Origin: Sphingomonas sp. BK580
GTDB taxonomy: Bacteria > Pseudomonadota > Alphaproteobacteria > Sphingomonadales > Sphingomonadaceae
DNA: 64,000 nt
Assembly (NCBI RefSeq): GCF_014194975.1
Contig: NZ_JACIAY010000001.1
Location: 186,001 to 250,000 of the forward strand
Direction of reading: 5' to 3'
Shown here: positions 7,767-15,806 of the stretch, piece after piece
Position numbering within the stretch: position 1 is the stretch's first letter
How the letters are laid out: each line of letters begins with the position of its first letter
Translations under genes and position numbers: made by a program
Notes under the pieces: model-generated
Seen by the model: the letters and a program-made list of their open reading frames with translations, nothing else
What the model was told of the DNA's origin: nothing
The model's database searches: none

Positions 7767-9446
7767 TCACCGCCCGATCAGCTCCCGCACCTTGGCGATG
7801 CCGAAGCGCAGCGCCTGTTTGGCGTCGACGTGCGGCATCGCCGGCACCTCGGCCGGGTCGACCAGGGCGTGCAGGATCGCCGGCCCCGGCACCGCGAGGA
7901 ACTCGGCCACGGTCGCGTCCAGCGCGGCGGCGTCGCGCGCGGTGAAGCCCTGCGCGCCGCACGCGCGCGCGAAGGCGGCGAAGTCGAGGTTGGGAAAGCC
8001 GGTGCCCTTGGCCGCGGGCAGCCCCGCCCCCTCCATCTCGAGGTGGACCAGCCCCCAGCCGGAATTGTCGTACACCACCACCTTCACCGCCAGCTCGTGC
8101 TCGACCGCGGTCATGAACTCGCCCAGCAGCATCGTCAGGCCGCCGTCGCCGACGTGGAGGATCACCTGCCGGTGGCGGTCGAGCAGCTGCGCGCCGTTGG
8201 CGATCCCCATGCCGGTGCCGACCGCGGCGTTGTTGAACGAGCCGGTGATCCGCTGCCGCCCGGTCTGGCGCAGCCAGTTGGCCGCCCAGAGGGTCACCTC
8301 GCCGGTGTCGGTGACGAGGATCGCGTCGGTGGCGGCGCGGTCGCTCACCGCGCGCGCCACCGCCTGCGGGTGGATCGTGTCGCCCGAGCGCGCCGGGTCG
8401 GCGCGCTCGTCGAGCATCCGGTCCCAGGCGGCGCGGTGCTCCTGCGCGCGGTCGAGGAAGGCGGTGTCGGTGCGCTGCGGCAGCCGCTCGAGCAGCGCGC
8501 GGATCGTCGGCCGCACCGAGCCGACCACGCCGAGCTTCACCGGCGCGCGCCGCCCGATCGTCAGCGCGCGCTCGTCGACCTGGATGACGTTGCCGTGCTT
8601 GGGCAGGAAGTCGACGTACGGGTAATCGGTGCCGAGCATCACCAGCAGCTCGGCCTGCTGCACCGCGTCGGTGCCCGCGGTCCCGCCGATCAGCCCGACG
8701 CCGCCGATCCAATAGGGCTCGTCATAGGCCATGATCTCCTTGCCGCGATAGGTGTGCAGCAGCGGCGCCTGGAGCCGCTGGGCGAGCTGGCGCAGCTCCT
8801 CGGCGGCGCCGCGGCAGCCCGCGCCGCAGAAGATCGCGACGCTCTTCGCCTCCGCGATCAGCGCCGCGGCGGCGGCGACGTCGGGCTCGGCGGGAGCGAC
8901 CTCGGGCAGCGGGCGCAGCGTGGCGAGGCTCGGCACCGCGCCGGGCGCGCTCGCCGCGAACACGTCGGGCGGGATGTTGAGGTGCGCCACCCCGCGCGCG
9001 CCGTACGCCTCGGCGATCGCCTGGTGGAACACCGCGTGCGCCTGCTCCGCCGCCGCGACCGTCTGGGTGTAGGCCGCGACGTCGCGGAACAGCAGGTCGG
9101 GCGAGTCTTCCTGGAGATAGTCGGTGCCGCGGTGCGCGCCGGGCACGCCGCCGGTGATGGCGAGCACCGGGGCATGGTCCTTGCGTGCCTCGTACAGGCC
9201 GGCGACGAGGTGGTTGCCCCCCGGCCCGGTGGTGCCGCAGCAGACCGCGAGCTGGCCGGTCAGCTTGGCCTGCCCCGCCGCCGCGAGCGCGGCGCCCTCC
9301 TCGTGACGGACGCCGATCCACTCGAGCCGGCCGTCCTGCTCGATCGCGTGCGTGAAGGGGTTGAGCGCGTCGCCCACGATCCCGAACACGTGGCGCACGC
9401 CGACCTGGGCGAGCGTGTCGACGAGCAGTTCGGCGACGTTGGGCAT
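7767..9446 (-). CDS. thiamine-diphosphate enzyme, pyruvate oxidase / pyruvate:quinone dehydrogenase type
   Basis: 559 residues with the three-domain ThDP layout. The N-terminal Pyr domain has the catalytic Glu in VRHEEGAA, followed by a central FAD/nucleotide-binding domain and a C-terminal PP domain with the ThDP motif GDGGLTML...YDNSGWG. Order and length match PoxB-like pyruvate oxidases (about 572 residues in E. coli), which decarboxylate pyruvate to acetate and CO2 and pass electrons to quinone. Acetolactate synthase and other ThDP enzymes share the fold, and no small regulatory subunit is nearby. Membrane recruitment as in E. coli PoxB is not obvious from the tail. It appears to be a single-gene unit. 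Confidence 0.78.
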   Translation of the reverse strand: MPNVAELLVDTLAQVGVRHVFGIVGDALNPFTHAIEQDGRLEWIGVRHEEGAALAAAGQAKLTGQLAVCCGTTGPGGNHLVAGLYEARKDHAPVLAITGGVPGAHRGTDYLQEDSPDLLFRDVAAYTQTVAAAEQAHAVFHQAIAEAYGARGVAHLNIPPDVFAASAPGAVPSLATLRPLPEVAPAEPDVAAAAALIAEAKSVAIFCGAGCRGAAEELRQLAQRLQAPLLHTYRGKEIMAYDEPYWIGGVGLIGGTAGTDAVQQAELLVMLGTDYPYVDFLPKHGNVIQVDERALTIGRRAPVKLGVVGSVRPTIRALLERLPQRTDTAFLDRAQEHRAAWDRMLDERADPARSGDTIHPQAVARAVSDRAATDAILVTDTGEVTLWAANWLRQTGRQRITGSFNNAAVGTGMGIANGAQLLDRHRQVILHVGDGGLTMLLGEFMTAVEHELAVKVVVYDNSGWGLVHLEMEGAGLPAAKGTGFPNLDFAAFARACGAQGFTARDAAALDATVAEFLAVPGPAILHALVDPAEVPAMPHVDAKQALRFGIAKVRELIGR

Positions 9447-9512
9447 GCGGCATCTCCGGCAGGGTAAAGCCGCCTAACGTTCTGAGATCGCGGGAGTGCC
9501 CGGCCTCCGCCA

Positions 9513-9595
9513 GCACGTGTTCCCGCGCATGCGGGAACCCAGAGCCGCGAGCGCGCCGGGACGTTACCCTGGGCTCCTGCGTGCGCAGGAGCACG
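9513..9595. repeat. composite palindromic intergenic repeat, type B
   Basis: The first hairpin is GTTCCCGC-GCAT-GCGGGAAC (9519-9538), the second GCTCCTGCG-TG-CGCAGGAGC (9573-9592); the linker starts cccagagc and ends ccctgg. The second stem is identical in arm sequence to the first hairpin of the copy at 2181-2259. It separates the start of the ThDP enzyme from the end of the HxlR gene. Confidence 0.78.
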
Positions 9596-9610
9596 GCGTC
9601 GTTCCGTCGC

Positions 9611-9991
9611 TCAGCGCCGCCGCGAGCCCGGCCGCGGCACCAGCGTGTCGAGCGCGTCGGCGTTGTCGCGCCCCCAGGCGTAGAGCAGCTCCACCGGCAC
9701 CACGAAGCGCTCGCCCAGCGAGGTCAGGCGGTACTCCACCGCGGGCGGCACCACCGTCTCCACGTGGCGCGTGATCAGCCCACTCGCCTCCATCTCGCGC
9801 AGCGTCTGGGTCAGCATCTTCTTCGAGATGCCGGGAAGGCTGCGCTGGAGCACGCCGGTGCGCGCCGCGCCGCCGTGGCGCGCGTGGAGCGTGTGCAGCA
9901 CCATGCTGGTCCATTTCGTCGCGAACAGCTCGAGCACGCGGCGGGGTGCGCAATCCTCGCGCCATTCCTCATCGGGGCTGCCGGCGTGCAT
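9611..9991 (-). CDS. HxlR-family transcriptional regulator
   Basis: 126 residues with the HxlR winged helix: an early Cys in DCAPRRVLELFATKW, the recognition helix region around GISKKMLTQTLREMEASGLI, and the wing YRLTSLGERF. The ATG at 9991 is chosen for an excellent Shine-Dalgarno (AGGAGG, 5-base spacing); the frame stays open upstream. HxlR proteins are usually dimers that control a divergently transcribed oxidoreductase and often respond to reactive aldehydes or electrophiles. Here the divergent gene is a PRISE-type reductase, which fits. The N-terminal Cys could be the sensor, as in some family members, but that is inference. Confidence 0.88.
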   Translation of the reverse strand: MHAGSPDEEWREDCAPRRVLELFATKWTSMVLHTLHARHGGAARTGVLQRSLPGISKKMLTQTLREMEASGLITRHVETVVPPAVEYRLTSLGERFVVPVELLYAWGRDNADALDTLVPRPGSRRR

Positions 9992-10092
9992 GGTCACCTC
10001 CTGGTGCCTAGGGCACGTTCGGGTGCCGTCTAGAAGCTGCCGCACCGGCTGCCTAGCTCCCTGGCAACGCTCGACGAACGAAAGGATCTGAC
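9992..10092. promoter_or_regulatory. divergent promoter region with candidate HxlR operator
   Basis: The 101-base gap between the HxlR regulator and the PRISE reductase must hold both promoters. A short inverted repeat GTGCC-TAG-GGCAC (10004-10016) overlaps the leader of the regulator, and a TGCC...CTAG pattern recurs twice more before the reductase. The reductase has a GTG start preceded by AAAGGA. No confident -10/-35 pair was recognised. Confidence 0.4.
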
Positions 10093-11154
10093 GTGGCGAA
10101 GACGGCATTGGTGGTGGGCGCGAGCGGGATCGTCGGCGGCGCCACCGCGGCGCTGCTGGTGGAGCAGGGCTGGACGGTACACGGACTCGCGCGCCGTGCG
10201 GTCGCGCTGCCGGGCGTGACCGCGGTCGCGGCCGACCTGCGCGACGCCGCCGCGACTCGTGAGGCGATCGGCGCGCTCGCGCCCGACGCGGTGTTCATCA
10301 CCACCTGGCTGCGCCAGGACAGCGAGGCGGAGAACATCCGGGTCAACTCGGCGATGGTGCGCCACCTGCTCGACGCGCTCCCCGCGCCGACGGCGCCGCG
10401 CCACGTCGCGCTCGTCACCGGCTTGAAGCACTACCTCGGGCCGTTCGAGGCCTATGGCAAAGGCACGCTGCCGCAGACGCCGTTCCGCGAGGAGCAGGGC
10501 CGGCTCGACGTCGAGAACTTCTATTACGCGCAGGAGGACGAGCTGTTCGCCGCGGCGGCGCGCGACGGCTTCAGCTGGAGCGTCCATCGCCCCCATACCG
10601 TGATCGGCATGGCGGTCGGCAACGCCATGAACATGGGGACCACGCTGGCGGTCTACGCGACCTTGTGCCGCGCGCTCGGCCGCCCCTTCACCTTCCCCGG
10701 CTCGGCGGCGCAATGGTCCGGGCTGACCGACATGACCGACGCCGGCCTGCTCGCGCGGCACCTGCTGTGGGCGGCGGAGACCGAGGCCGCGCGCGACGAG
10801 GCGTTCAATGTGGTCAACGGCGACGTCTTCCGCTGGCAGTGGATGTGGGAGCGGATCGCGGGCTGGTTCGGCGTCGAAGCGGCGCCGTTCGACGGCACCG
10901 TCCGCCCGCTGGAGCAGCAGATGGCGGAGGACGCGCCGCTGTGGCGCGAGCTCGCGCTGCGCGAGGGACTCGCCGAGCCCGAGCTCGAGCGGCTCGCCTC
11001 GCCGTGGCACACCGACGCCGATCTCGGCCGCCCGATCGAGGTGGTGACCGACATGGGCAAGAGCCGGCGGCTCGGCTTCACCGCCTATCAGCCCACCGAC
11101 GACGCCTTCTTCGCGCTGTTCGAGCGGCTGCGTGCCGAGCGGCTGATCCCCTGA
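10093..11154 (+). CDS. PRISE-family short-chain reductase (progesterone 5beta-reductase / iridoid synthase-like)
   Basis: 353-residue atypical SDR. It has the dinucleotide motif GASGIVGGA at the N-terminus. The PRISE-specific blocks are visible: TGLKHYLGPFEAYGKG, containing the catalytic Lys of this family, and ENFYYAQEDEL, containing the catalytic Tyr. Proteins of this type reduce activated enones (1,4-reduction) with NADPH; the natural substrate in bacteria is unknown. The start is GTG with AAAGGA 7 bases upstream. It is divergent from an HxlR regulator 101 bases away, which probably controls it. Assignment to PRISE rather than generic epimerases rests on the two motifs. Confidence 0.82.
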   Translation: MAKTALVVGASGIVGGATAALLVEQGWTVHGLARRAVALPGVTAVAADLRDAAATREAIGALAPDAVFITTWLRQDSEAENIRVNSAMVRHLLDALPAPTAPRHVALVTGLKHYLGPFEAYGKGTLPQTPFREEQGRLDVENFYYAQEDELFAAAARDGFSWSVHRPHTVIGMAVGNAMNMGTTLAVYATLCRALGRPFTFPGSAAQWSGLTDMTDAGLLARHLLWAAETEAARDEAFNVVNGDVFRWQWMWERIAGWFGVEAAPFDGTVRPLEQQMAEDAPLWRELALREGLAEPELERLASPWHTDADLGRPIEVVTDMGKSRRLGFTAYQPTDDAFFALFERLRAERLIP

Positions 11155-11179
11155 GCCGCGCGGGGTCGATGGGAAAAAT

Positions 11180-11202
11180 GCTAACCTATGTGCAACGTTA
11201 GC
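11180..11202. promoter_or_regulatory. inverted repeat upstream of the flavoprotein gene
   Basis: GCTAAC and GTTAGC form perfect 6-bp arms 11 bases apart in an AT-richer patch between the PRISE reductase and the next gene. Spacing and position suggest a regulator site or promoter element, but no regulator can be named. Confidence 0.35.
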
Positions 11203-11273
11203 GCGGGTCAGCACGTTCGACCGGCAGCGTGACAGTCCCGTTCCACGCCGAACGAAATGGCGAAGGGAAAGCG

Positions 11274-12629
11274 ATGGACTCGCGTGACTGCGACGTGCTG
11301 ATCCTGGGTGCCGGCACCGCCGGGCTGAAGGCGTACAAGGCTGCCACCGCGCGCGGTGCCGACACGCTGATCGTCGAGCGCGGTCCCGGCGGCTCGACCT
11401 GCACGCGGGTCGGCTGCATGCCGTCCAAGCTGCTGATCGCGGCGGGCCGGGCCGCGCACCAGGCGCGCGGTGCCGCGGCGTTCGGCGTCGACGCCGGGGC
11501 GGTGACGGTCGACGCGACCCGCGTGTGGCAGCGGGTGCGTGCCGAGCGCGACCGCTTCGTCCAGGCCGTGCTCGACGATTACCACGCTATCCCGGCCGAG
11601 CGCGTGGTCCACGGCACCGCGCGCTTCTGCGCAGCGGACGCGGTGATCGTCGGCGACACGCGCGTGACCGCGCGGCGCGGGATCGTGATCGCGACCGGCG
11701 GCCACCCGATCGTGCCCGAGCTGCTCGCCCCGGTGCGCGATCTCGTTCGCACGCATGAGACGATCTTCGATCTCGACACGCTGCCGCGCGCGCTCGCGGT
11801 GATCGGCGCCGGCCCGCTCGGGCTCGAGCTGGGCCAGGCGTTCGCGCGGCTCGGCGTGGACGTCACTGTGATCGACGGCGGCCAGCATGTCGGCGGGCTC
11901 AAGGACCCCGCGGTCAACCGGGCCGCCGTCGCCGCACTCGGGCGTGAGATGACGCTCGCGCTCGGCGTCGAGGCCGCGGCGTCGGCGACGGACGACGGCC
12001 GCGTCCGGCTGACCTGGGAAGGCGGCGAGGCGACCGTCGATCAGGTCCTCGCTGCCACCGGCCGCCCGCCGAGCCTCGCCGAGCTGGCACTGGAGACCAC
12101 CGGGCTCGCGCTCGACGAGCACGGCACGCCGGAGTTCGACTCGCGCTCGCACCGCTGCGGCGACAGTGCGATCTTCGTCGCCGGCGACGCGGGCGCGTGG
12201 CGACCGGTGCTCCACGAGGCGGCGCGCGGCGGTCGGATCGCGGGCGACGTCGCCGCGGGCGGCAAGCCGCCGCGCCGGCTGCCTGCCTTCGCGATCGCCT
12301 TCACCGAGCCCAATCTGGTGTCGGTGGGACGCGACTTCGACTCGTTGCCGGAGCAGGCGCGGATCGGCGCGGCCAAGGTCTGCGACAACGGCCGTGCCAC
12401 CGTCGACGGCGAGGACCAGGGGCTGGTTCGGCTCTACGGCGACGCCGACGGACGGCTGATCGGCGCTGCGATCGCCGCACCGGGCGGCGAGCATCTCGGC
12501 CACCTCGTGGCGCTGGCGATCGACCGCGGCACCGACGTGGCCACCTTCGCCGACCAGGCCTGGTATCACCCGACCGTCGAGGAACTGCTCCAGGCGGCGG
12601 CGCGCGATCTGCTCGGCGCGGCCGACTAG
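11274..12629 (+). CDS. dihydrolipoamide dehydrogenase-like pyridine nucleotide-disulfide oxidoreductase
   Basis: 451 residues. FAD-binding motif LILGAGTAGLKA; redox-active disulfide in STCTRVGCMPSKLL (CxxxxC); second dinucleotide motif VIGAGPLGLELGQA; FAD contact FVAGDAG; and a C-terminal WYHPTVEE block that supplies the His/Glu pair in dimers. The start at 11274 is chosen for the purine-rich AAGGGAAAG just upstream; the frame opens 45 bases earlier. No 2-oxo acid dehydrogenase subunits are adjacent, so this may be a stand-alone homologue acting on another disulfide or quinone. The CTRVGC loop differs from the CLNVGC of classical Lpd. Confidence 0.8.
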   Translation: MDSRDCDVLILGAGTAGLKAYKAATARGADTLIVERGPGGSTCTRVGCMPSKLLIAAGRAAHQARGAAAFGVDAGAVTVDATRVWQRVRAERDRFVQAVLDDYHAIPAERVVHGTARFCAADAVIVGDTRVTARRGIVIATGGHPIVPELLAPVRDLVRTHETIFDLDTLPRALAVIGAGPLGLELGQAFARLGVDVTVIDGGQHVGGLKDPAVNRAAVAALGREMTLALGVEAAASATDDGRVRLTWEGGEATVDQVLAATGRPPSLAELALETTGLALDEHGTPEFDSRSHRCGDSAIFVAGDAGAWRPVLHEAARGGRIAGDVAAGGKPPRRLPAFAIAFTEPNLVSVGRDFDSLPEQARIGAAKVCDNGRATVDGEDQGLVRLYGDADGRLIGAAIAAPGGEHLGHLVALAIDRGTDVATFADQAWYHPTVEELLQAAARDLLGAAD

Positions 12630-12758
12630 AGGCTTATTCATCCGAGCCGAACCGCGCCCCCGCGCGCGCGCGCGCAGAGCGGCTGGCGATGACGTCGGTG
12701 ATCCTGAGATTCGCGTTCGCCGGAGCATCCCGACGGTTCAGATGGCGTCGATCCGGCG

Positions 12759-13514
12759 CTACACGGTGAGCCGGCTGGCGCGCACCATGTCCTCGATCCA
12801 GCCGACCAGCAGCCGCCGATAGGCGCGCTGGTGGCGCTCCTCGCGCATCGCGTGCGTGGCGCCCTGGATGACGCGATGGCTGAACGAGTTCGCGCGCCGG
12901 AACGCCGCCTGGATCGCGGCGATCGCGGCCGGCGGGATACGGTCGTCGCGTTCGGAAGCGACCACCAGCACGTCGCCGGGAAAGTCAGCGCAGGCGGAGA
13001 GCGCCCGGTCCTGCTCGGGTGCGGGCGGGTGCTCGCGATAGGCACGCACCGCCGCCTTATCCAGCTTGGCCTTGGGAACGTCCCAGTCGGCGTCGGGATA
13101 GAGCGCGGGCACGCGCATCGCCAGCCAGCGCACCGGCCGCTCGCGAGTCAGCAGCATCGCGAGATAGCCCCCGTAGCTGGTGCCGATCACGCCGATCGCG
13201 GTCGGATCGATCCCCGGCTGCGCGGCGAGATAATCATAGGCGGCGATCACGTCGTCGAGTCCGTCCTGCCGCGTCACCCGCTCCTTGTCGGCATCGCTCT
13301 CGGCGTGTCCGCGCAGGTCGAAGGTGAAGCAGACGCAACCGAGCCGCGCCAGTTCCTCGGCGTCGCCGAGATCGTCCTCCTGGTCGCCGCCCCAGCCGTG
13401 GACGAAGAGGAAGCCCGGCACGGGCACCTCGGGGCGCAGCAGCGTGCCGGCGACTCGCTGCCGGTCGACCGCGAGTGCGACGGGATCCTCCTCCACCTCG
13501 CCCAGTTCGCTCAC
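12759..13514 (-). CDS. alpha/beta hydrolase coupled to the DUF3182 gene
   Basis: 251 residues. The oxyanion region is FLFVHGWGGDQED, the nucleophile elbow GTSYGGYLAM carries the catalytic Ser, the acid is in ERDDRIP, and the His is in QGATHAM. This is a prolyl-oligopeptidase/dienelactone-hydrolase-like serine hydrolase without a signal peptide, hence cytoplasmic. The GTG at 13514 overlaps the stop of the upstream DUF3182 gene as GTGA, indicating translational coupling. Substrate unknown; peptide, ester and thioester bonds are all possible. The 128-base gap before it holds only degenerate type B-like sequence. Confidence 0.82.
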   Translation of the reverse strand: MSELGEVEEDPVALAVDRQRVAGTLLRPEVPVPGFLFVHGWGGDQEDDLGDAEELARLGCVCFTFDLRGHAESDADKERVTRQDGLDDVIAAYDYLAAQPGIDPTAIGVIGTSYGGYLAMLLTRERPVRWLAMRVPALYPDADWDVPKAKLDKAAVRAYREHPPAPEQDRALSACADFPGDVLVVASERDDRIPPAAIAAIQAAFRRANSFSHRVIQGATHAMREERHQRAYRRLLVGWIEDMVRASRLTV

Positions 13515-14665
13515 GCGTAGCGCACCGCATATTTGGTCATGGCGCCGACCCTGGGATCGGTGCCGCGGTAGTAGGTGATCGCGCCGCTCGGCGGCGTGAC
13601 AAGGTCGTAGACCTCCACGGTGGAGCAGCACACCCGGTCGGTGTCGGGCTCGGCGCGGAATGCCTCGAAGGCGGCGATCTCCGCGCCGCTCGCGCCGCCG
13701 ACCCGCCACGACTGCTCGAGCACGCCGGTACGCCGCTCACCGTCGGGCGCGACGCCCTCGATCACGTCGTAGTTGCGGCGCGTCAGGATCAGCCCTGGAT
13801 AGGACGCGTGCGCCGCCGCGTCGAACCGCGCCGCGCACGCCACCGCGCGCGCGAGATGCGCGGGCAGGTCGAGCCGGCGCAGCGCCTTCAGCCCGCCGCG
13901 CACCACGGTGAGGTCGGAGCCGCCGTACACCTCGCGCCCGTGATGGTCGCGGGTCAGGTTCTGGCTGCCCCAGTAGCTGATGGTGGCGCCGCCGAGCTCG
14001 ACCACGCCGACGCTGTAGGTCACCACGTCGGTGAGGTTCTGCTCGAGCACGATGCCGCACCGTGCCAGCTCGTCGTCATCCTCCAGCGCCAGCGCGGCGT
14101 CGAGCGCGGCAGCGTCGCGCACCACTTCCTGGCCGAGCCCCGCCTTGCCGCAGACGTCCTTGATCCGCACCGGCCCGTCGTGCAGCAGCCGCCGCCCTGC
14201 CTCGGCCGCGTCGGCGCGCGAGAAAGCGGTATAGCCCGGCAGCGCCGCGTCGCCGAGCCGATGCGCCATCTCATCCGTCCAGTCGCGCGGACGTGCGGCG
14301 TGCGCGCCGACCAGCCCATGCGAGATCGCCTTCGTGCCGACGAAGAAGGCCGGCACCACCCCGCCCAGGATATCGCCGCGATCGAAGATGCCCGCCGCGG
14401 TCGCGTCGTCCTCGAGCAGCGCGTCACCGGGGACGAGCAGCGCGGTGGTGGAGGCGGCGGCGGCGGCGTCCATCGGCGGCAGCAGCGGCTGGTCGAGCAG
14501 TGCGGCGATTCGCCGCAGCAGGACCGCGCGCGAGGCGCGGTCGTGCACGTTGCCTGCGGGCCGCGCGTGGTCGACCAGCGCGGCGACGCCGCTGGTCTGC
14601 CACGGTAGCGCGCCGGGGGTGAAGGGAGACACGGTCGCGGGGCGGAAGACGGAAGCGCTCGGCAT
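13511..14665 (-). CDS. DUF3182 family protein, ATP-grasp-like
   Basis: 384 residues, no signal peptide. I recognise it as the uncharacterised DUF3182 family. The middle (RIKDVCGKAGLGQEVV ... GIVLEQNL ... TYSVGVVEL) looks like an ATP-grasp nucleotide site with an LEQ block. The C-terminal NYDVIEG and VLEQSWRVGG are conserved family blocks. If the resemblance is real it would ligate a carboxylate to an amine or thiol using ATP. ATG 14665 is preferred, with GAGGTGA 5-6 bases upstream; a TTG lies in frame at 14683. Coupled by GTGA overlap to an alpha/beta hydrolase, suggesting a make-and-release or make-and-edit pair. Confidence 0.72.
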   Translation of the reverse strand: MPSASVFRPATVSPFTPGALPWQTSGVAALVDHARPAGNVHDRASRAVLLRRIAALLDQPLLPPMDAAAAASTTALLVPGDALLEDDATAAGIFDRGDILGGVVPAFFVGTKAISHGLVGAHAARPRDWTDEMAHRLGDAALPGYTAFSRADAAEAGRRLLHDGPVRIKDVCGKAGLGQEVVRDAAALDAALALEDDDELARCGIVLEQNLTDVVTYSVGVVELGGATISYWGSQNLTRDHHGREVYGGSDLTVVRGGLKALRRLDLPAHLARAVACAARFDAAAHASYPGLILTRRNYDVIEGVAPDGERRTGVLEQSWRVGGASGAEIAAFEAFRAEPDTDRVCCSTVEVYDLVTPPSGAITYYRGTDPRVGAMTKYAVRYA

Positions 14666-14776
14666 GATCTTCACCTCAGGCAAGTTCGCCCCGCTAACGA
14701 GCGCCCCCGCACCGAGTTCATCGGCTATTCAGTTTATTTCATAACGAGTTGCTTCCGACCATCGCGGACCGTCACG

Positions 14777-15673
14777 TCACACTGCCACGTCCGCCTTGAT
14801 CGCCCCGTGCGGATCGTAATCCTCCACGGCGAAGTCGCCGATCGCATAGCCGTCGATCGTGTCGGGCCGGCGCGTGAGTCGCATCCGCGGCACGCCGCGG
14901 GGCGTGCGGCGCAGCTGCTCGCGCGCCTGCTCCAAGTGGTTGAGGTAGAGGTGCACGTCGCCGCCAACCCAGACCAGCTCGCCGGGCGTGAGCTCGGCCT
15001 GCTGCGCCAGCATCAGCTGCAGCGCCACCGCGCCGATGAAATTGAACGGCGCGCCGAGCAGCAGGTCGACCGAGCGCTGGTACAGCAGGCAGTTGAGCCG
15101 TCCGCCCGAGGTGACGTGATATTGGTACACCATGTGACAGGGCGGCAGCGCCATCGCTCCCAGCTCGGGCACGTTCCAGGCATGGAACAGCATGCGCCGG
15201 CTCGCCGGATTTTCGCGCAGCGTGCGGACGAGCTCGGCGATCTGGTCGTACTCGCGCCCGTCGGCACCCAGCCAGCGCCGCCACTGTTTGCCATAGACCG
15301 GGCCGAGCTCGCCCCAGTGCGCGGCGAAATGGTCGTCGGCGACGATGCGGCGCTCGAACTCCTCCTGCGCGATCGGCTCGCCGGTAGCCCGGCGGTAAGC
15401 GTCGAGCGGCCAGTCGGTCCAGATGCGGACATTGTCGCGCAGCAGCGGCTGGATGTTGGTGCCGCCGGTGAGAAACCACAGCATCTCCCTCACCGCGGTC
15501 TTCCAATAGACCCGCTTGGTGGTGAGGATCGGCGCGGCGCCGTCGGCGAGGTCGAAGCGCAGCATCGCGCCGAAGAGCGAGCGCGTGCCGACTCCGGTGC
15601 GGTCGAGCCGCTCGTCGCCGCGCTCGAGCACCTGCGCCATCAGGTCGAGATAGGGCTGTTCTTGGTGCGGCAT
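14777..15673 (-). CDS. thyA: thymidylate synthase
   Basis: 298 residues. Motifs in order: RTGVGTRSLFG for dUMP phosphate contact, TGGTNIQPLL, the catalytic Cys in LPPCHMVYQYHV, QRSVDLLLGAPFN, and a C-terminal YDPHGAIKADVAV. It methylates dUMP to dTMP using methylene-tetrahydrofolate, yielding dihydrofolate that the nearby FolA recycles. It is longer than the 264-residue E. coli enzyme, through an insertion around residues 85-115. The upstream leader has no strong Shine-Dalgarno. It appears to be its own transcription unit. Confidence 0.95.
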   Translation of the reverse strand: MPHQEQPYLDLMAQVLERGDERLDRTGVGTRSLFGAMLRFDLADGAAPILTTKRVYWKTAVREMLWFLTGGTNIQPLLRDNVRIWTDWPLDAYRRATGEPIAQEEFERRIVADDHFAAHWGELGPVYGKQWRRWLGADGREYDQIAELVRTLRENPASRRMLFHAWNVPELGAMALPPCHMVYQYHVTSGGRLNCLLYQRSVDLLLGAPFNFIGAVALQLMLAQQAELTPGELVWVGGDVHLYLNHLEQAREQLRRTPRGVPRMRLTRRPDTIDGYAIGDFAVEDYDPHGAIKADVAV

Positions 15674-15806
15674 GCCAGGGTGGTAGCGGATGCGCGGGCG
15701 GGCGTCATCCCGTGCCGCGATCCTCTCGTCTTCCCGCCCATCCCGACCAACGCCGGGGTGGAGGGTGGTAGCTGGCCTATCGACGACGGCCCGGTACGGC
15801 CTTCGC

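Noticed and set aside
3333..9467. A plus-strand open frame of about 2044 codons
   Set aside because: It is antisense to ileS, ribF, folA and the ThDP enzyme, and reads as Arg/Glu/Val/His-rich shadow sequence with no domain. It is a by-product of high GC.
14777..15673. thyA and folA as one operon
   Set aside because: They are about 7 kb apart with several unrelated units on both strands between them.
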